DNA of 64,000 nucleotides from Bacteroidota bacterium (lineage in GTDB: Bacteria > Bacteroidota > Ignavibacteria > Ignavibacteriales > Ignavibacteriaceae), in the NCBI GenBank assembly GCA_021813585.1, contig JAKAJV010000028.1:1-64000 (forward strand). The letters are read 5' to 3'. Below the pieces are notes generated by a model, which did no database searches, had not been told where the DNA came from, and was given only the letters and a program-made list of their open reading frames with translations. Below are positions 18,681 to 27,590 of the stretch, piece by piece. Every line of letters begins with the position of its first letter. Position 1 is the stretch's first letter. Made by a program: the position numbers and the translations under genes.

Positions 18681-21137
18681 ATGGCAACAATTTTTGAAAA
18701 AATAGTACCTGTTTCGCTGGAAGAAGAAATGAAGTCTTCTTACATCGATTATTCAATGTCGGTAATTGTAGCAAGGGCGCTGCCGGATGTAAGAGACGGA
18801 TTAAAGCCTGTGCACAGAAGAGTTCTTTTCGGAATGCATGAACTGGGCGTTGCGTATAATAAGCCGTATAAAAAATCCGCAAGAATAGTCGGAGAGGTGC
18901 TGGGCAAGTATCATCCACACGGAGATACTGCTGTTTACGATACGATGGTTAGAATGGTACAGGACTTCTCACTTCGGTATCCGCTGGTGGCCGGCCAGGG
19001 AAACTTCGGCTCGGTTGACGGTGATTCTCCCGCTGCCATGAGGTATACCGAAGCCAGACTGGCAAGGATTGCAGATGAAATGCTTCGGGACCTTGACAAG
19101 AACACGGTAGACTTTACACCAAATTTTGACGACTCACTGCAGGAGCCGACTGTTTTACCGTCCTACCTGCCCAATTTGCTGGTGAACGGCTCAAGCGGTA
19201 TAGCGGTAGGCATGGCTACAAACATTCCGCCGCATAATTTGGGAGAAGTTGTTGAAGGCTTAATTGCGCTGATTAAAAATCCCGACATTACTTCCGAAAA
19301 ATTGATGAAGTATATAACTGCGCCTGACTTTCCGACCGGCGGAATTATTTACGGATACGAAGGAGTAAAGGAAGCCTATGTTACAGGCAGAGGCAGAATA
19401 ATTGTAAGAGCCAAAGCAAACGTTGAGATGCTGAAGAACGGCAGGGAAAATATCGTCGTTACAGAGCTTCCCTACCAGGTGAACAAAGCCAACTTAATTG
19501 AAAAGATTGCCGAACTGGTGAAAGAAGGCAAACTGGACGATATTGCCAACATTAGAGACGAATCCGACCGCGACGGCATGAGGATGGTTATAGAACTTAA
19601 GCGCGATGCGCAGCCGACTATCGTACTTAATCAATTGTTCAAGCATACACAAATGCAGACTACTTTCGGCGTAATTATGCTGGCTCTTGTACACGGCGCT
19701 CCCAAGATTCTTACTCTAAAAGAGATGATGCAGCATTTTATCAATCACCGCATGGATGTTCTTATTAGAAGGACAAAATTCGAGCTTGATGCTGCTGAAA
19801 GAAGAGCGCATATTCTGGAAGGCTATATAATCGCACTCGACAATATTGATGCAGTTATAGAAACGATAAAGAAATCCAAGGACGTTGAAACCGCAAAAGT
19901 GAACTTGATGAAAAAGTTCAAGCTGAGCGAGATACAGGCAAAGGCCATACTGGATATGAGGCTGCAGCGCTTAACCGGACTTGAGAGAAAGAAGATTGAG
20001 GACGAGTACAAGGAAGTAATCAAGCTGATAGAGAAACTGAAAGGGATTTTGGGAAGCGAAGAAAAAAGATACCTTATTATTAAAGACGAGCTCCTGGAAA
20101 TTAAGGAGCGCTACGGCGACGAAAGAAGGACCGAGATAATTTATAACTACGAGGAGTTTTCTCTTGAAGACATTATTGCCGAAGAGGATGTTGTGGTTAC
20201 AATTTCCCACAAAGGCTTTATAAAGAGATTTCCGGTAAGCGGGTACAGAAAACAGGGCCGCGGCGGTAAAGGCGTAACCGGCGCGGGCACAAAGGACGAC
20301 GATTTTATAGAGCACATGTTTATCGCCTCTACACACCATTACATTTTGTTCTTTACTGATAAAGGCAGGTGCTACTGGCTTAAAGTTCACGAAGTGCCGG
20401 AAGGCGGTAGAGCAACAAGAGGAAGATCGATAGTTAATATTATAGAAAAGGAAAGCGGGGAAGAAATTGCTGCGTTCGTTACCGTTAAGGAATTTAAAGA
20501 CGACAGCTATTTGATTATGGCTACCGAGCAGGGAACAATTAAGAAGACCGTTTTATCGGCGTACGGCAATGTTAGGAAGGGCGGCATAAACGCCATTAAC
20601 ATTGTTAAGAACGACCGGCTGATTGCGGTTAAAATGTCAGACGGGAACAACGATATAGTGCTGGGTACCTACAACGGCTTTGCAATCAGGTTTCATGAGA
20701 AAGATGTTCGCGATATGGGAAGAGTTGCAACCGGCGTAAGAGGAGTTAAGCTTGGAAAAGGCGATAAAGTAGTCGGGCTGCTTGTAATAAAGAGGAACGA
20801 CAACATACTTGTAGTTACGGAAAAGGGCTACGGCAAACGCTCGGATATAAACGATTACAGAATAACGCACCGCGGCGGCAAAGGAGTTATTACTGTTAAG
20901 ACCAGCGATAAGGTGGGCAAGATGATAGCAATGATGGAAGTAACAGACGGTGACGAACTGGTAATAATTTCTTCCAAGGGAATGGTAATAAGGCAAAGCA
21001 TAAAAGACATAAGAGTAATGGGCAGAAATACCCAGGGCGTGCGAGTAATTAGGCTGAGCGAAGGAGATAAGATTGCAGACATTGCCAAAGTTGTTCCGGA
21101 GGAGGAAGAGTCTTCAAACAATGACGGCAAAGAATAG
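18681..21137 (+). CDS. gyrA: DNA gyrase subunit A
   Basis: 818 residues, the DNA-cleaving subunit. The quinolone-resistance region has [18 protein letters not shown], and the catalytic Tyr lies in AMRYTEARL. The C-terminal six-bladed pinwheel carries the GyrA box QGRGGKG and its degenerate repeats (for example RGGKGVI). It ends in an acidic tail [13 protein letters not shown]. An acidic open frame continues in another reading frame just after the stop (see 21138-21244). No intein is present. Confidence 0.97.
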   Translation: MATIFEKIVPVSLEEEMKSSYIDYSMSVIVARALPDVRDGLKPVHRRVLFGMHELGVAYNKPYKKSARIVGEVLGKYHPHGDTAVYDTMVRMVQDFSLRYPLVAGQGNFGSVDGDSPAAMRYTEARLARIADEMLRDLDKNTVDFTPNFDDSLQEPTVLPSYLPNLLVNGSSGIAVGMATNIPPHNLGEVVEGLIALIKNPDITSEKLMKYITAPDFPTGGIIYGYEGVKEAYVTGRGRIIVRAKANVEMLKNGRENIVVTELPYQVNKANLIEKIAELVKEGKLDDIANIRDESDRDGMRMVIELKRDAQPTIVLNQLFKHTQMQTTFGVIMLALVHGAPKILTLKEMMQHFINHRMDVLIRRTKFELDAAERRAHILEGYIIALDNIDAVIETIKKSKDVETAKVNLMKKFKLSEIQAKAILDMRLQRLTGLERKKIEDEYKEVIKLIEKLKGILGSEEKRYLIIKDELLEIKERYGDERRTEIIYNYEEFSLEDIIAEEDVVVTISHKGFIKRFPVSGYRKQGRGGKGVTGAGTKDDDFIEHMFIASTHHYILFFTDKGRCYWLKVHEVPEGGRATRGRSIVNIIEKESGEEIAAFVTVKEFKDDSYLIMATEQGTIKKTVLSAYGNVRKGGINAINIVKNDRLIAVKMSDGNNDIVLGTYNGFAIRFHEKDVRDMGRVATGVRGVKLGKGDKVVGLLVIKRNDNILVVTEKGYGKRSDINDYRITHRGGKGVITVKTSDKVGKMIAMMEVTDGDELVIISSKGMVIRQSIKDIRVMGRNTQGVRVIRLSEGDKIADIAKVVPEEEESSNNDGKE

Positions 21138-21244
21138 CTGCCGAAAAAGAAGATGCCGAAGGCAAAGACATAGAAGCAGAAGTTGAAAACGTGTATTCCA
21201 AATATCAAAGCCTGGAAGAAATCTTTAATTTAACTTTGCCGTAG
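21138..21244 (+). pseudogene. possible severed acidic C-terminal tail of gyrA
   Basis: Two bases after the gyrA stop, a frame runs 34 codons to a TAG at 21242-21244. It encodes AEKEDAEGKDIEAEVE and then a short helix-like end, with about ten acidic and three basic residues. One extra A in the AAA of GGC-AAA-GAA would join it to gyrA. It could be a lost tail, a programmed shift, a sequencing error or chance. Confidence 0.35.
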
Positions 21245-21266
21245 AAGTTTCTTAAAAAATATTTAC

Positions 21267-21366
21267 AGGGCACTTCTAAAAACGGCCTAATTTAAAACCT
21301 AAAACGTAGAAAGCGAAAAGATTTCACAAGGTACATGAAGAATTTAAGAGTTTTTAGAAGTGCCCT
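21267..21366. repeat. MITE-like element with 16-bp perfect terminal inverted repeats
   Basis: AGGGCACTTCTAAAAA (21267-21282) and its exact reverse complement (21351-21366) enclose 68 bp of AT-rich non-coding DNA, 100 bp in all. Such ends suggest a miniature transposable element or its remnant. No clean target duplication is visible. Confidence 0.65.
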
Positions 21367-21379
21367 ACATTTAAATTGC

Positions 21380-21416
21380 GCCGGGAGGGGGACAATCCTC
21401 CCGGCTTTAGTTTTCT
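21380..21416 (+). terminator. strong hairpin with T-rich 3' side before the Ub-Mut7-C gene
   Basis: 9-bp stem GCCGGGAGG (21380-21388) and CCTCCCGGC (21397-21405), then TTTAGTTTTCTT. It has the form of a Rho-independent terminator, presumably for gyrB-gyrA transcription. It ends only a dozen bases before the ATG at 21418, so a regulatory role for the next gene is also possible. Confidence 0.6.
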
Positions 21417-21417
21417 T

Positions 21418-22155
21418 ATGAGGACCTTATATATCCGTTTTTACGAAGAGCTGAACGATCTTCTTCCGGAAGATAAAAGGAAGAGGAGGTTCGAGCATAA
21501 ATTTACCGGCGGCCCTTCGGTTAAAGATCTGATAGAATCCCTCGGCGTTCCTCACTGCGAAGTTGACATGATCCTTGTAAACGGGAAATCCGAAAAATTT
21601 TCTTATATTGTAAAAGACAATGACGACATAAGCGTATATCCGGTATTCGAGTCGATAGATATTTCGGATGTTCAGCATCTTAGAGAAAGACCTCTGCGGA
21701 GTCCGAAATTTGTATTGGACGTTCACCTAGGGACACTTGCCAGATATTTGAGGATGCTTGGATTCGACTCGCTTTATAAAAATAATTACGGCGACGAGGA
21801 GATTGTAAAAATATCTCTAAGCGAAAAGAGAACCATTCTTACCAAAGACAGGGGAATACTAAAGCGGAAAGAGGTGGAACACGGCTATTATGTACGCAGC
21901 ACAGCGCCACAAATACAGCTGAAGGAAGTAGTGGAGCGTTTCGATCTTAAAAAGTTAATAAATGAATTTTCCAGGTGCCTGGAATGCAATGCTTTGTTAT
22001 CTACCGCGTCAATCGAAGAAATTTCCGGGAAGATTCCGCCGAAGGTTAAGGAATTTCAAAACGAATTTTATATTTGTAAAGGCTGTAATAAAATTTATTG
22101 GCCCGGCAGCCATTACGATAAAATGAAAAAAATAATCAACAAGCTCAAACTCTAA
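21418..22155 (+). CDS. Ub-Mut7-C protein: ubiquitin-like domain fused to Mut7-C PIN-like RNase domain
   Basis: 245 residues from ATG 21418; a TTG at 21376 would read through the hairpin and adds no conserved sequence. Residues 1-80 form a beta-grasp, ThiS/MoaD-like domain (RTLYIRFYEELND, ending in a DISVYPVFE strand). Residues 98-180 are the Mut7-C PIN-like domain (FVLDVHLGTLARYLRMLGFD, then TILTKDRGILKR). A C-terminal zinc ribbon has CLEC and CKGC. The domain pair is known as Ub-Mut7-C; an RNA-cleaving role is predicted from family knowledge, not shown. Confidence 0.88.
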   Translation: MRTLYIRFYEELNDLLPEDKRKRRFEHKFTGGPSVKDLIESLGVPHCEVDMILVNGKSEKFSYIVKDNDDISVYPVFESIDISDVQHLRERPLRSPKFVLDVHLGTLARYLRMLGFDSLYKNNYGDEEIVKISLSEKRTILTKDRGILKRKEVEHGYYVRSTAPQIQLKEVVERFDLKKLINEFSRCLECNALLSTASIEEISGKIPPKVKEFQNEFYICKGCNKIYWPGSHYDKMKKIINKLKL

Positions 22156-22174
22156 TCCGTCAAATTTCATCTTT

Positions 22175-23395
22175 ATGGGTCGAATAATTCAGGGTATTGT
22201 CTTTATCGCTCTGGTTTTTTTAGTAGAGCTGTACTTTAATAAAAAGTTACAGCGATCGGTCCGGCATGTCTTCAAAATAAAAAAAATAAAGCGGGGCTTT
22301 ATAATAATTCCCCTTGTTGTTCTAAATATTTACCCGGTATTTTTATTTTCAGCGTGGAGCTTGGCGGGCATAACCAACTCCCCGGTATTGATTCCTGAGA
22401 ACGTATTTTTCGATTACCTTGTTATCTATCCGTTCTGGCTTATGATGCTGATAAGCGTACAGTGCGGCCTTTTCTTTTTGATCCTGGATGTTTTTAATCT
22501 GTTTACCCTGCCGTTTAAAAAGATAAGACAAAAAGCGTACGCGGCAGAGTCTAAAATTATTTTCATTATAATTTTAGTCTTTATTATTTATGTCCCGTTC
22601 CGGGTAATTTATGATTATAATGCGGTTCAAGTAAGGACGGTTAACTTTGTTAAAAGCGGACTGCCGGAGAAACTTAACGGGCTTAGAATTGTTTTTATAT
22701 CGGACATTCACGCGGACAGATATACCGATGAAACCAGGCTGCAAAAATTTATAAACGATGTTAATGCAGCCAAACCCGACCTGGTTCTTGCCGGCGGGGA
22801 CATGATATCTTCCACCCCGGAGTATATAGACATTGCCGCTGAATATATGGGGAAGATAAAATCAAGATATGGAGTGTTTTCCTGCGTAGGCGACCACGAC
22901 AACTGGGCATACAGAAGAAATTATGATAAAAGCTTAAGAAAAATTGAGAAGGCTCTGAATGACTACAATGTAAAAATGATTAACGACAGCAGTATTGTTC
23001 TGAATATTAAAAACTCGCCGGTTAAAATTACATTTATTACAGATACGTATGTTGAGCGGATTCCGGGCAGGCTTTTAGACAGCCTTACCGCGGATACTTC
23101 CGGGTACGGCTTGAAAATTTTATTGATACATCAGCCGGGGCAGAGTGTTGTTGCCCGCGCCGCAGATACCGGGTACGATCTGTTCCTTGCCGGGCATACA
23201 CACGGCGGGCAAATCACCTTTTTGTTCCCCTTCAAAAATTTAACTCCCACGCTATTGGAAACAAAATATGTACGTGGTAATTTTAGAATAAGTAAAATGC
23301 TTATGATTGTTACAAGGGGACTTGGTATGTCGCTCGTCCCGGTAAGATATAACTCTACCCCGGAGGTTACTGTAATTAACATATTTGGAAATTGA
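22175..23395 (+). CDS. membrane-anchored metallophosphoesterase
   Basis: 406 residues. The N-terminal part (1-150) has four or five TM segments. The C-terminal calcineurin-like phosphoesterase domain carries the metal ligands SDIHAD, GGDM, GDHDNW (Asp where many members have GNHD) and GHTHGGQ. It resembles YkuE/YaeI-type phosphoesterases that act at the membrane, some on UDP-sugar lipids; the substrate is unknown. It starts 19 nt after the Ub-Mut7-C gene. Confidence 0.88.
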   Translation: MGRIIQGIVFIALVFLVELYFNKKLQRSVRHVFKIKKIKRGFIIIPLVVLNIYPVFLFSAWSLAGITNSPVLIPENVFFDYLVIYPFWLMMLISVQCGLFFLILDVFNLFTLPFKKIRQKAYAAESKIIFIIILVFIIYVPFRVIYDYNAVQVRTVNFVKSGLPEKLNGLRIVFISDIHADRYTDETRLQKFINDVNAAKPDLVLAGGDMISSTPEYIDIAAEYMGKIKSRYGVFSCVGDHDNWAYRRNYDKSLRKIEKALNDYNVKMINDSSIVLNIKNSPVKITFITDTYVERIPGRLLDSLTADTSGYGLKILLIHQPGQSVVARAADTGYDLFLAGHTHGGQITFLFPFKNLTPTLLETKYVRGNFRISKMLMIVTRGLGMSLVPVRYNSTPEVTVINIFGN

Positions 23396-23508
23396 AAAAG
23401 TCATTTAACAATTAAGTTAAGATTTTCGATAATAATGTCAGCCTGTGCGAAATATTTTTAAATTAGTTTCGGAATAATTGCTGTCGGTTAAAATGGTAAC
23501 AGTTAAAG

Positions 23509-24375
23509 ATGAATGATATTGAAGTAAAAAAGCAAAAGACAATCGGTGTATTATCCGGAATAAAAAACCTGCCTTCAATTCCAAAGGTTGTTTTTGAGGT
23601 TACAAAGCTGCTAAACAATCCCCAAACATCTGCAAGTGCACTTGCAGAGTTGATAAGCAAAGATTACGGGTTAACCTCCCGGATACTGACAGTAGCAAAC
23701 TCGCCCCTGTACGGGATAAAAAGGAAAGTATCTTCAATTGAGTTTGCAGTACTTATCTTAGGCTTTCAGGATATTCAAAGTATTGTTACCGCGCTGTCGC
23801 TTGTAGATACAATTAATATTGTCCCCGGCCTTAACTTCGATCCGGCAGAGTTCTGGACGCATTCCATGGTTGTAGGAACTGCCGCCCGCGGTATTTCTCA
23901 GCATATGGGCTTTGATTTCGGCGGCGAAGCTTTTGTTGCGGGAATACTTCACGATATAGGCGAGCTGGTTATCTACAATTATTTTAAAAAAGATTTTGAC
24001 CGGATATCCAAAATATCCGCAGCAGAAAAAATTAGTATAATTGATTCCGAGATTAAAGTCCTCGGTGTCTCTCACCAGGAAGTCGGCAGGTTCTTAACAG
24101 ACAAATGGAACCTTCCTGAAATTTTATGCGAAGCGATAAATTACCATCATATTCCATCCAAAGCTTCGGTGAATAAAAAGTTTGTATCGACTATTCATCT
24201 TGTTGATTATATGACGCACCGGCTGGGAATTGCAAGCTCTAATCGGGATAAAGATTTTGTGCTGGATGCCAGCATCCTGGACACTCTTAACTTCCCGTCC
24301 GAAGAAGCGCTCGATAATTTTATTGTAGATTACGAGGAAATGTTCAAAGTAACTGCCGAATCGCTTAAGATATAA
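23509..24375 (+). CDS. HDOD domain protein
   Basis: 288 residues made essentially of one HDOD domain. It has the N-terminal LPSIPKVVFEVTKLLNNP segment, GLTSRILTVANSPLYG, and an HD-like motif LHDIGELVI. These proteins are usually signalling adaptors related to HD phosphohydrolases; the HD pair is kept here but the full metal-binding set is not evident. No receiver or GGDEF domain is fused. It stands alone between a phosphoesterase and a deaminase gene. Confidence 0.88.
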   Translation: MNDIEVKKQKTIGVLSGIKNLPSIPKVVFEVTKLLNNPQTSASALAELISKDYGLTSRILTVANSPLYGIKRKVSSIEFAVLILGFQDIQSIVTALSLVDTINIVPGLNFDPAEFWTHSMVVGTAARGISQHMGFDFGGEAFVAGILHDIGELVIYNYFKKDFDRISKISAAEKISIIDSEIKVLGVSHQEVGRFLTDKWNLPEILCEAINYHHIPSKASVNKKFVSTIHLVDYMTHRLGIASSNRDKDFVLDASILDTLNFPSEEALDNFIVDYEEMFKVTAESLKI

Positions 24376-24506
24376 TCCGGATAAAATTTCCCCTTTCTTT
24401 ATAGCGGCACCAATATTAACTGAAATAAAGATTTATTGTGACGTGAATTCTTTGCGTAAAAGGAACCATTGTAATATTTTTATTTTCAAAAAAAGATTAA
24501 ACAGTT

Positions 24507-25004
24507 ATGGGAAAAAACAGACGCCCAAGTTGGGATGAATATTTCTTAAAACTTGCAATGCTTGCCTCCGAAAGATCTACCTGCCCCAGAATGCACTGCG
24601 GATGCGTTTTTGTGAAGGACAAATTTGTTCTTGCAACCGGCTATAACGGCTCGCTGCCCGGCCTGCCTCATTGCGATGAAGTGGGCTGCCTTGTTGTGGA
24701 TAATCATTGCGTAAGGACCAACCATGCCGAGATAAATGCGTTAACACAGGCGGCAATACACGGAGTAAATATAAAGGGAGCTACTGCGTACATTACCAAC
24801 ATGTCGTGCACTACATGCGCAAAGGCCTTAATTGCCGCAGGCATTGTCCGGGTTGTGGTCTTCTCCGATTTCCACGATACTCTTGCAACTCAATTCTATA
24901 CCGACTCGGGAGTAGAGATTTCAAAGCTGGATATGCCTGACAGGGTTATTAACTACGATTTGGAAAAATACACTTCCGCAAAGAAGACTGATAAATCAAA
25001 ATAA
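24507..25004 (+). CDS. dCMP deaminase family protein
   Basis: 165 residues. The zinc-dependent deaminase motif HAEINAL (His ligand and catalytic Glu) is followed by MSCTTCAKAL (two Cys ligands). GCVFVKDKFVLATGYNGS is typical of the dCMP deaminase/ComEB group, which converts dCMP to dUMP for dTTP synthesis. There is an extra Cys/His-rich loop (CDEVGCLVVDNHCVRTNH), as in that family. The EamA gene begins 21 nt later. Confidence 0.92.
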   Translation: MGKNRRPSWDEYFLKLAMLASERSTCPRMHCGCVFVKDKFVLATGYNGSLPGLPHCDEVGCLVVDNHCVRTNHAEINALTQAAIHGVNIKGATAYITNMSCTTCAKALIAAGIVRVVVFSDFHDTLATQFYTDSGVEISKLDMPDRVINYDLEKYTSAKKTDKSK

Positions 25005-25025
25005 ACCGAAAGCGGCAACCATAAA

Positions 25026-25916
25026 ATGAAAAGCAACCTGTTAAGGTTCTGGAAGCCCCTGTTGGCGGTCGTATTCTGGGGCTTTTCGTTCATTGCTACA
25101 AAAATTGCATTAGGCGAATTATCCCCTCAGACGATCATTCTTCTCCGTCTCTTGCTTGGTATCGCACTGCTTATGGTTATTGCCGTATATACTAAGAGAG
25201 ATTTCTCCATCAGCCTAAAGAACCACGGCGGTATATTCGTTCTGGCTTTAATAGCAGTGTTCCATCTTTACATCCAGATAAACGGGCTGGAATATACAAC
25301 TGCAACCAACACAGGCTGGATTGTCGGTCTTTCCCCGGTCTTTATTGCGCTGCTCGGCTTTATAATATTTAAAGAGAAATTAACCGCGCCGAAAGCAGCC
25401 GGAATATTTATTGCATTCGCTGGGCTGCTGCTACTAATTAGCAAGGGAGACATTTCCAGCATTAGCTTTATTAAGCACAAGGGAGATTTTTTAGTACTTG
25501 CCAGTGCATTCACATGGAGTGTTTATTCTATCGTTAATAAAAAAATCAGCCTTAGCTATTCTCCGCTGATGACCATATTATTCCTCTTTATAATTATGGC
25601 TCTTATTATTTCTCCATTTACGGTAAATAATAAAACCATTTTAATCATACTGCATTTGTCATTCAAAGTGTGGGCTGCAGTTTTATTCCTGGGAATTTTC
25701 TGTTCTGGAATTGCATATGTTTTATGGGCGCAGGCATTAAAGGAGCTGGAGGCGACAAAAGTGGGAGCCGTTCTTTATTTTGAGCCCTTCGTTACTGTAT
25801 TTGCTGCGTGGATAATGCTTGGCGAAAAAATTACTCCTTTAATTATTTTGAGTGGTATGGTTATTACCGGCGGCGTTATGATAGTTAATAAATCGGGAAG
25901 GAAAGCCGGCTTTTAA
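25026..25916 (+). CDS. EamA/DMT superfamily transporter
   Basis: 296 residues, ten predicted TM helices arranged as two EamA repeats (first near 10-140, second near 155-290). The first helix has WGFSFIATKIALG, and each repeat ends in a segment like GIFIAFAGLLLL or GMVITGGVMIV. It is a probable inner-membrane exporter of metabolites; the substrate cannot be predicted. It may be co-transcribed with the deaminase gene. Confidence 0.9.
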   Translation: MKSNLLRFWKPLLAVVFWGFSFIATKIALGELSPQTIILLRLLLGIALLMVIAVYTKRDFSISLKNHGGIFVLALIAVFHLYIQINGLEYTTATNTGWIVGLSPVFIALLGFIIFKEKLTAPKAAGIFIAFAGLLLLISKGDISSISFIKHKGDFLVLASAFTWSVYSIVNKKISLSYSPLMTILFLFIIMALIISPFTVNNKTILIILHLSFKVWAAVLFLGIFCSGIAYVLWAQALKELEATKVGAVLYFEPFVTVFAAWIMLGEKITPLIILSGMVITGGVMIVNKSGRKAGF

Positions 25917-26051
25917 TTGTTTTTCTAAAAAAGTTTTTTCTATAAAAAGTAATTTTTTTGTTGCGTCTGGTAATTTCTATTCTTAGGTTGAATGTGTATT
26001 TCCTACCTTCTGCAGTATTTAAAATATTTTTAAAAACAAACGGAGGCTTAA

Positions 26052-26480
26052 ATGAATAAACCAAGGTTATTTATCGCTTTCATTGTCGTTTTTGTACTGC
26101 TCGAATTAACAGGGTATCTTATTAACCAAGTGCTTCTAATGTCTGCCTATGAAGGCTTGAAGAATGTTTTCAGGCCGTTTGACGAGATGATGTCTAAGAT
26201 GTGGATTATGTACGTGGTAGATGTTGTCTGGTCTTTCTTCTTTGTTTTCATTTTTGTTAAAGGATATGAGAACAAGGGAGTAATGGAGGGAATAAGGTAC
26301 GGTGTTTATATGGGGTTGTTTGTTTCCTTAATTGCTGCATATGCACAATATGTAGTTTACCCGCTTCCATATTCCTTAGCTCTGCAATGGTTTATTTACG
26401 GATTAATCCAGCAGATAATTTTTGGGGTGGCTGCTGCGTTAATTTATAAACCGAAGGCGGCTGCCGCAGCGGCGGCATGA
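26052..26480 (+). CDS. small four-TM membrane protein
   Basis: 142 residues, four hydrophobic helices (about 8-28, 52-70, 86-106, 112-132), family not recognised. It has a strong upstream AACGGAGG SD. The C-terminus ends in seven alanines after KPK, encoded by mixed GCN codons, so it is not a simple slippage repeat. The gene is isolated, with a hairpin about 80 nt downstream. Confidence 0.75.
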   Translation: MNKPRLFIAFIVVFVLLELTGYLINQVLLMSAYEGLKNVFRPFDEMMSKMWIMYVVDVVWSFFFVFIFVKGYENKGVMEGIRYGVYMGLFVSLIAAYAQYVVYPLPYSLALQWFIYGLIQQIIFGVAAALIYKPKAAAAAAA

Positions 26481-26561
26481 TGATTTTTTCAGAGTGAATT
26501 TAGTTAAAATTTTATAAGAGGATTGGTTTTGCTGCCCGGATAAAATTTTTAACTAATTATA

Positions 26562-26596
26562 TTGCAGAGACGCCCGGCCGGTGTCTCTGCAAAATT
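26562..26596 (+). terminator. hairpin, possible terminator
   Basis: TTGCAGAGAC (26562-26571) pairs with GTCTCTGCAA (26583-26592) around GCCCGGCCGGT. It is followed by AATTCTT, a weak T tract, so it may be either a terminator or a palindromic repeat. The rest of the 326-nt gap from 26481 to 26806 shows nothing else I can name. Confidence 0.45.
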
Positions 26597-26806
26597 CTTA
26601 CAAAGCCGTTTTCATCCTGCAGAAAATTTACCCGTATATTTTTAATAAACGTAGTTATAAATTCGTCCATGCACAGAATTATTCCGGATGTTGATGCAGA
26701 ACATTGGCGGTCCGTTTATAAGGTGTTGTATGTGATGCAAAGTAGAAATTAGAAAGAATAATTTTTGCTACATTTATTACGAGTAATATTCAATTTTGAA
26801 AATAAA

Positions 26807-27394
26807 ATGATAAAGACGATGTTAAGAAAATCAATTTTAATTTTGGGCTTATTATGTTCTCTTTCTATTACGGGCAAAAGCCTTGCCCAGATTAGTGCCG
26901 ACTTTAGCGGCGGGGTTCAGGTTCCCTTAAGTTTATTCGGCAACATTGTAAAAACCGGTTACGGCGCCACTGTTTCCGGCCAGTACAAAATAAATCCCGG
27001 CCTCGCAATATCGCTCTCTGCCGGTTACGATAAGTGGGAATATCAAACATCTTATAATTTAAACGGCAGGGTTGTTAGCGTAACCCGCAGCAATTCTTTC
27101 ATGTATTCTCTTCCGGTTATGATTGGCCCCAGAATTTTAATGAGAATTCCCCGCAGCCGTTTTAAGCCTTATTTGGGCATTGGGCTCGGCATTATGTTTT
27201 CAAGCTCAACATCATCCGGCAGTATAAACCGGAGGGATATTATTTATTCTCCCTATTTGGGGGTCAGATACAGCTTGATCCCCGGCGTGATGTCTTTTGA
27301 TCTTAATGTAAGAGAATCAAGTTACCAGCAGACCTTAAACGGCATAACAAATTCTTGGTTCGGAGTAAATGCCGGTATTGCGCTGGGTATGTAA
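26807..27394 (+). CDS. outer-membrane beta-barrel protein
   Basis: 195 residues from ATG 26807 (an ATG at 26819 is equally possible; a TTG at 26765 is not needed). The signal peptide ends near SLAQ. The mature part is alternating strands of the OmpA-like/PF13568 porin type, with YKINPGLAISLSAGYDKW, PYLGIGLGIMF and a C-terminal GVNAGIALGM. The function is unknown; it is presumably one of the small Bacteroidota eight-stranded barrels. Confidence 0.75.
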   Translation: MIKTMLRKSILILGLLCSLSITGKSLAQISADFSGGVQVPLSLFGNIVKTGYGATVSGQYKINPGLAISLSAGYDKWEYQTSYNLNGRVVSVTRSNSFMYSLPVMIGPRILMRIPRSRFKPYLGIGLGIMFSSSTSSGSINRRDIIYSPYLGVRYSLIPGVMSFDLNVRESSYQQTLNGITNSWFGVNAGIALGM

Positions 27395-27590
27395 AGCGGA
27401 AGTCCGGCTCTTCCTTTTATATTGAACACCGTTTATAAATTTTACTAAATTATAACGCCGATGATTTTATTGTTTCCGTAAAATTGGAATCGTGCTCTTG
27501 CACTTTTATAGTTTTAAATTTAGCGCAGTATTGAAATTATAATTTTAATTTGCATCCGTATGTTAGAAATTAGAAGTGGAAAAAATTTTT

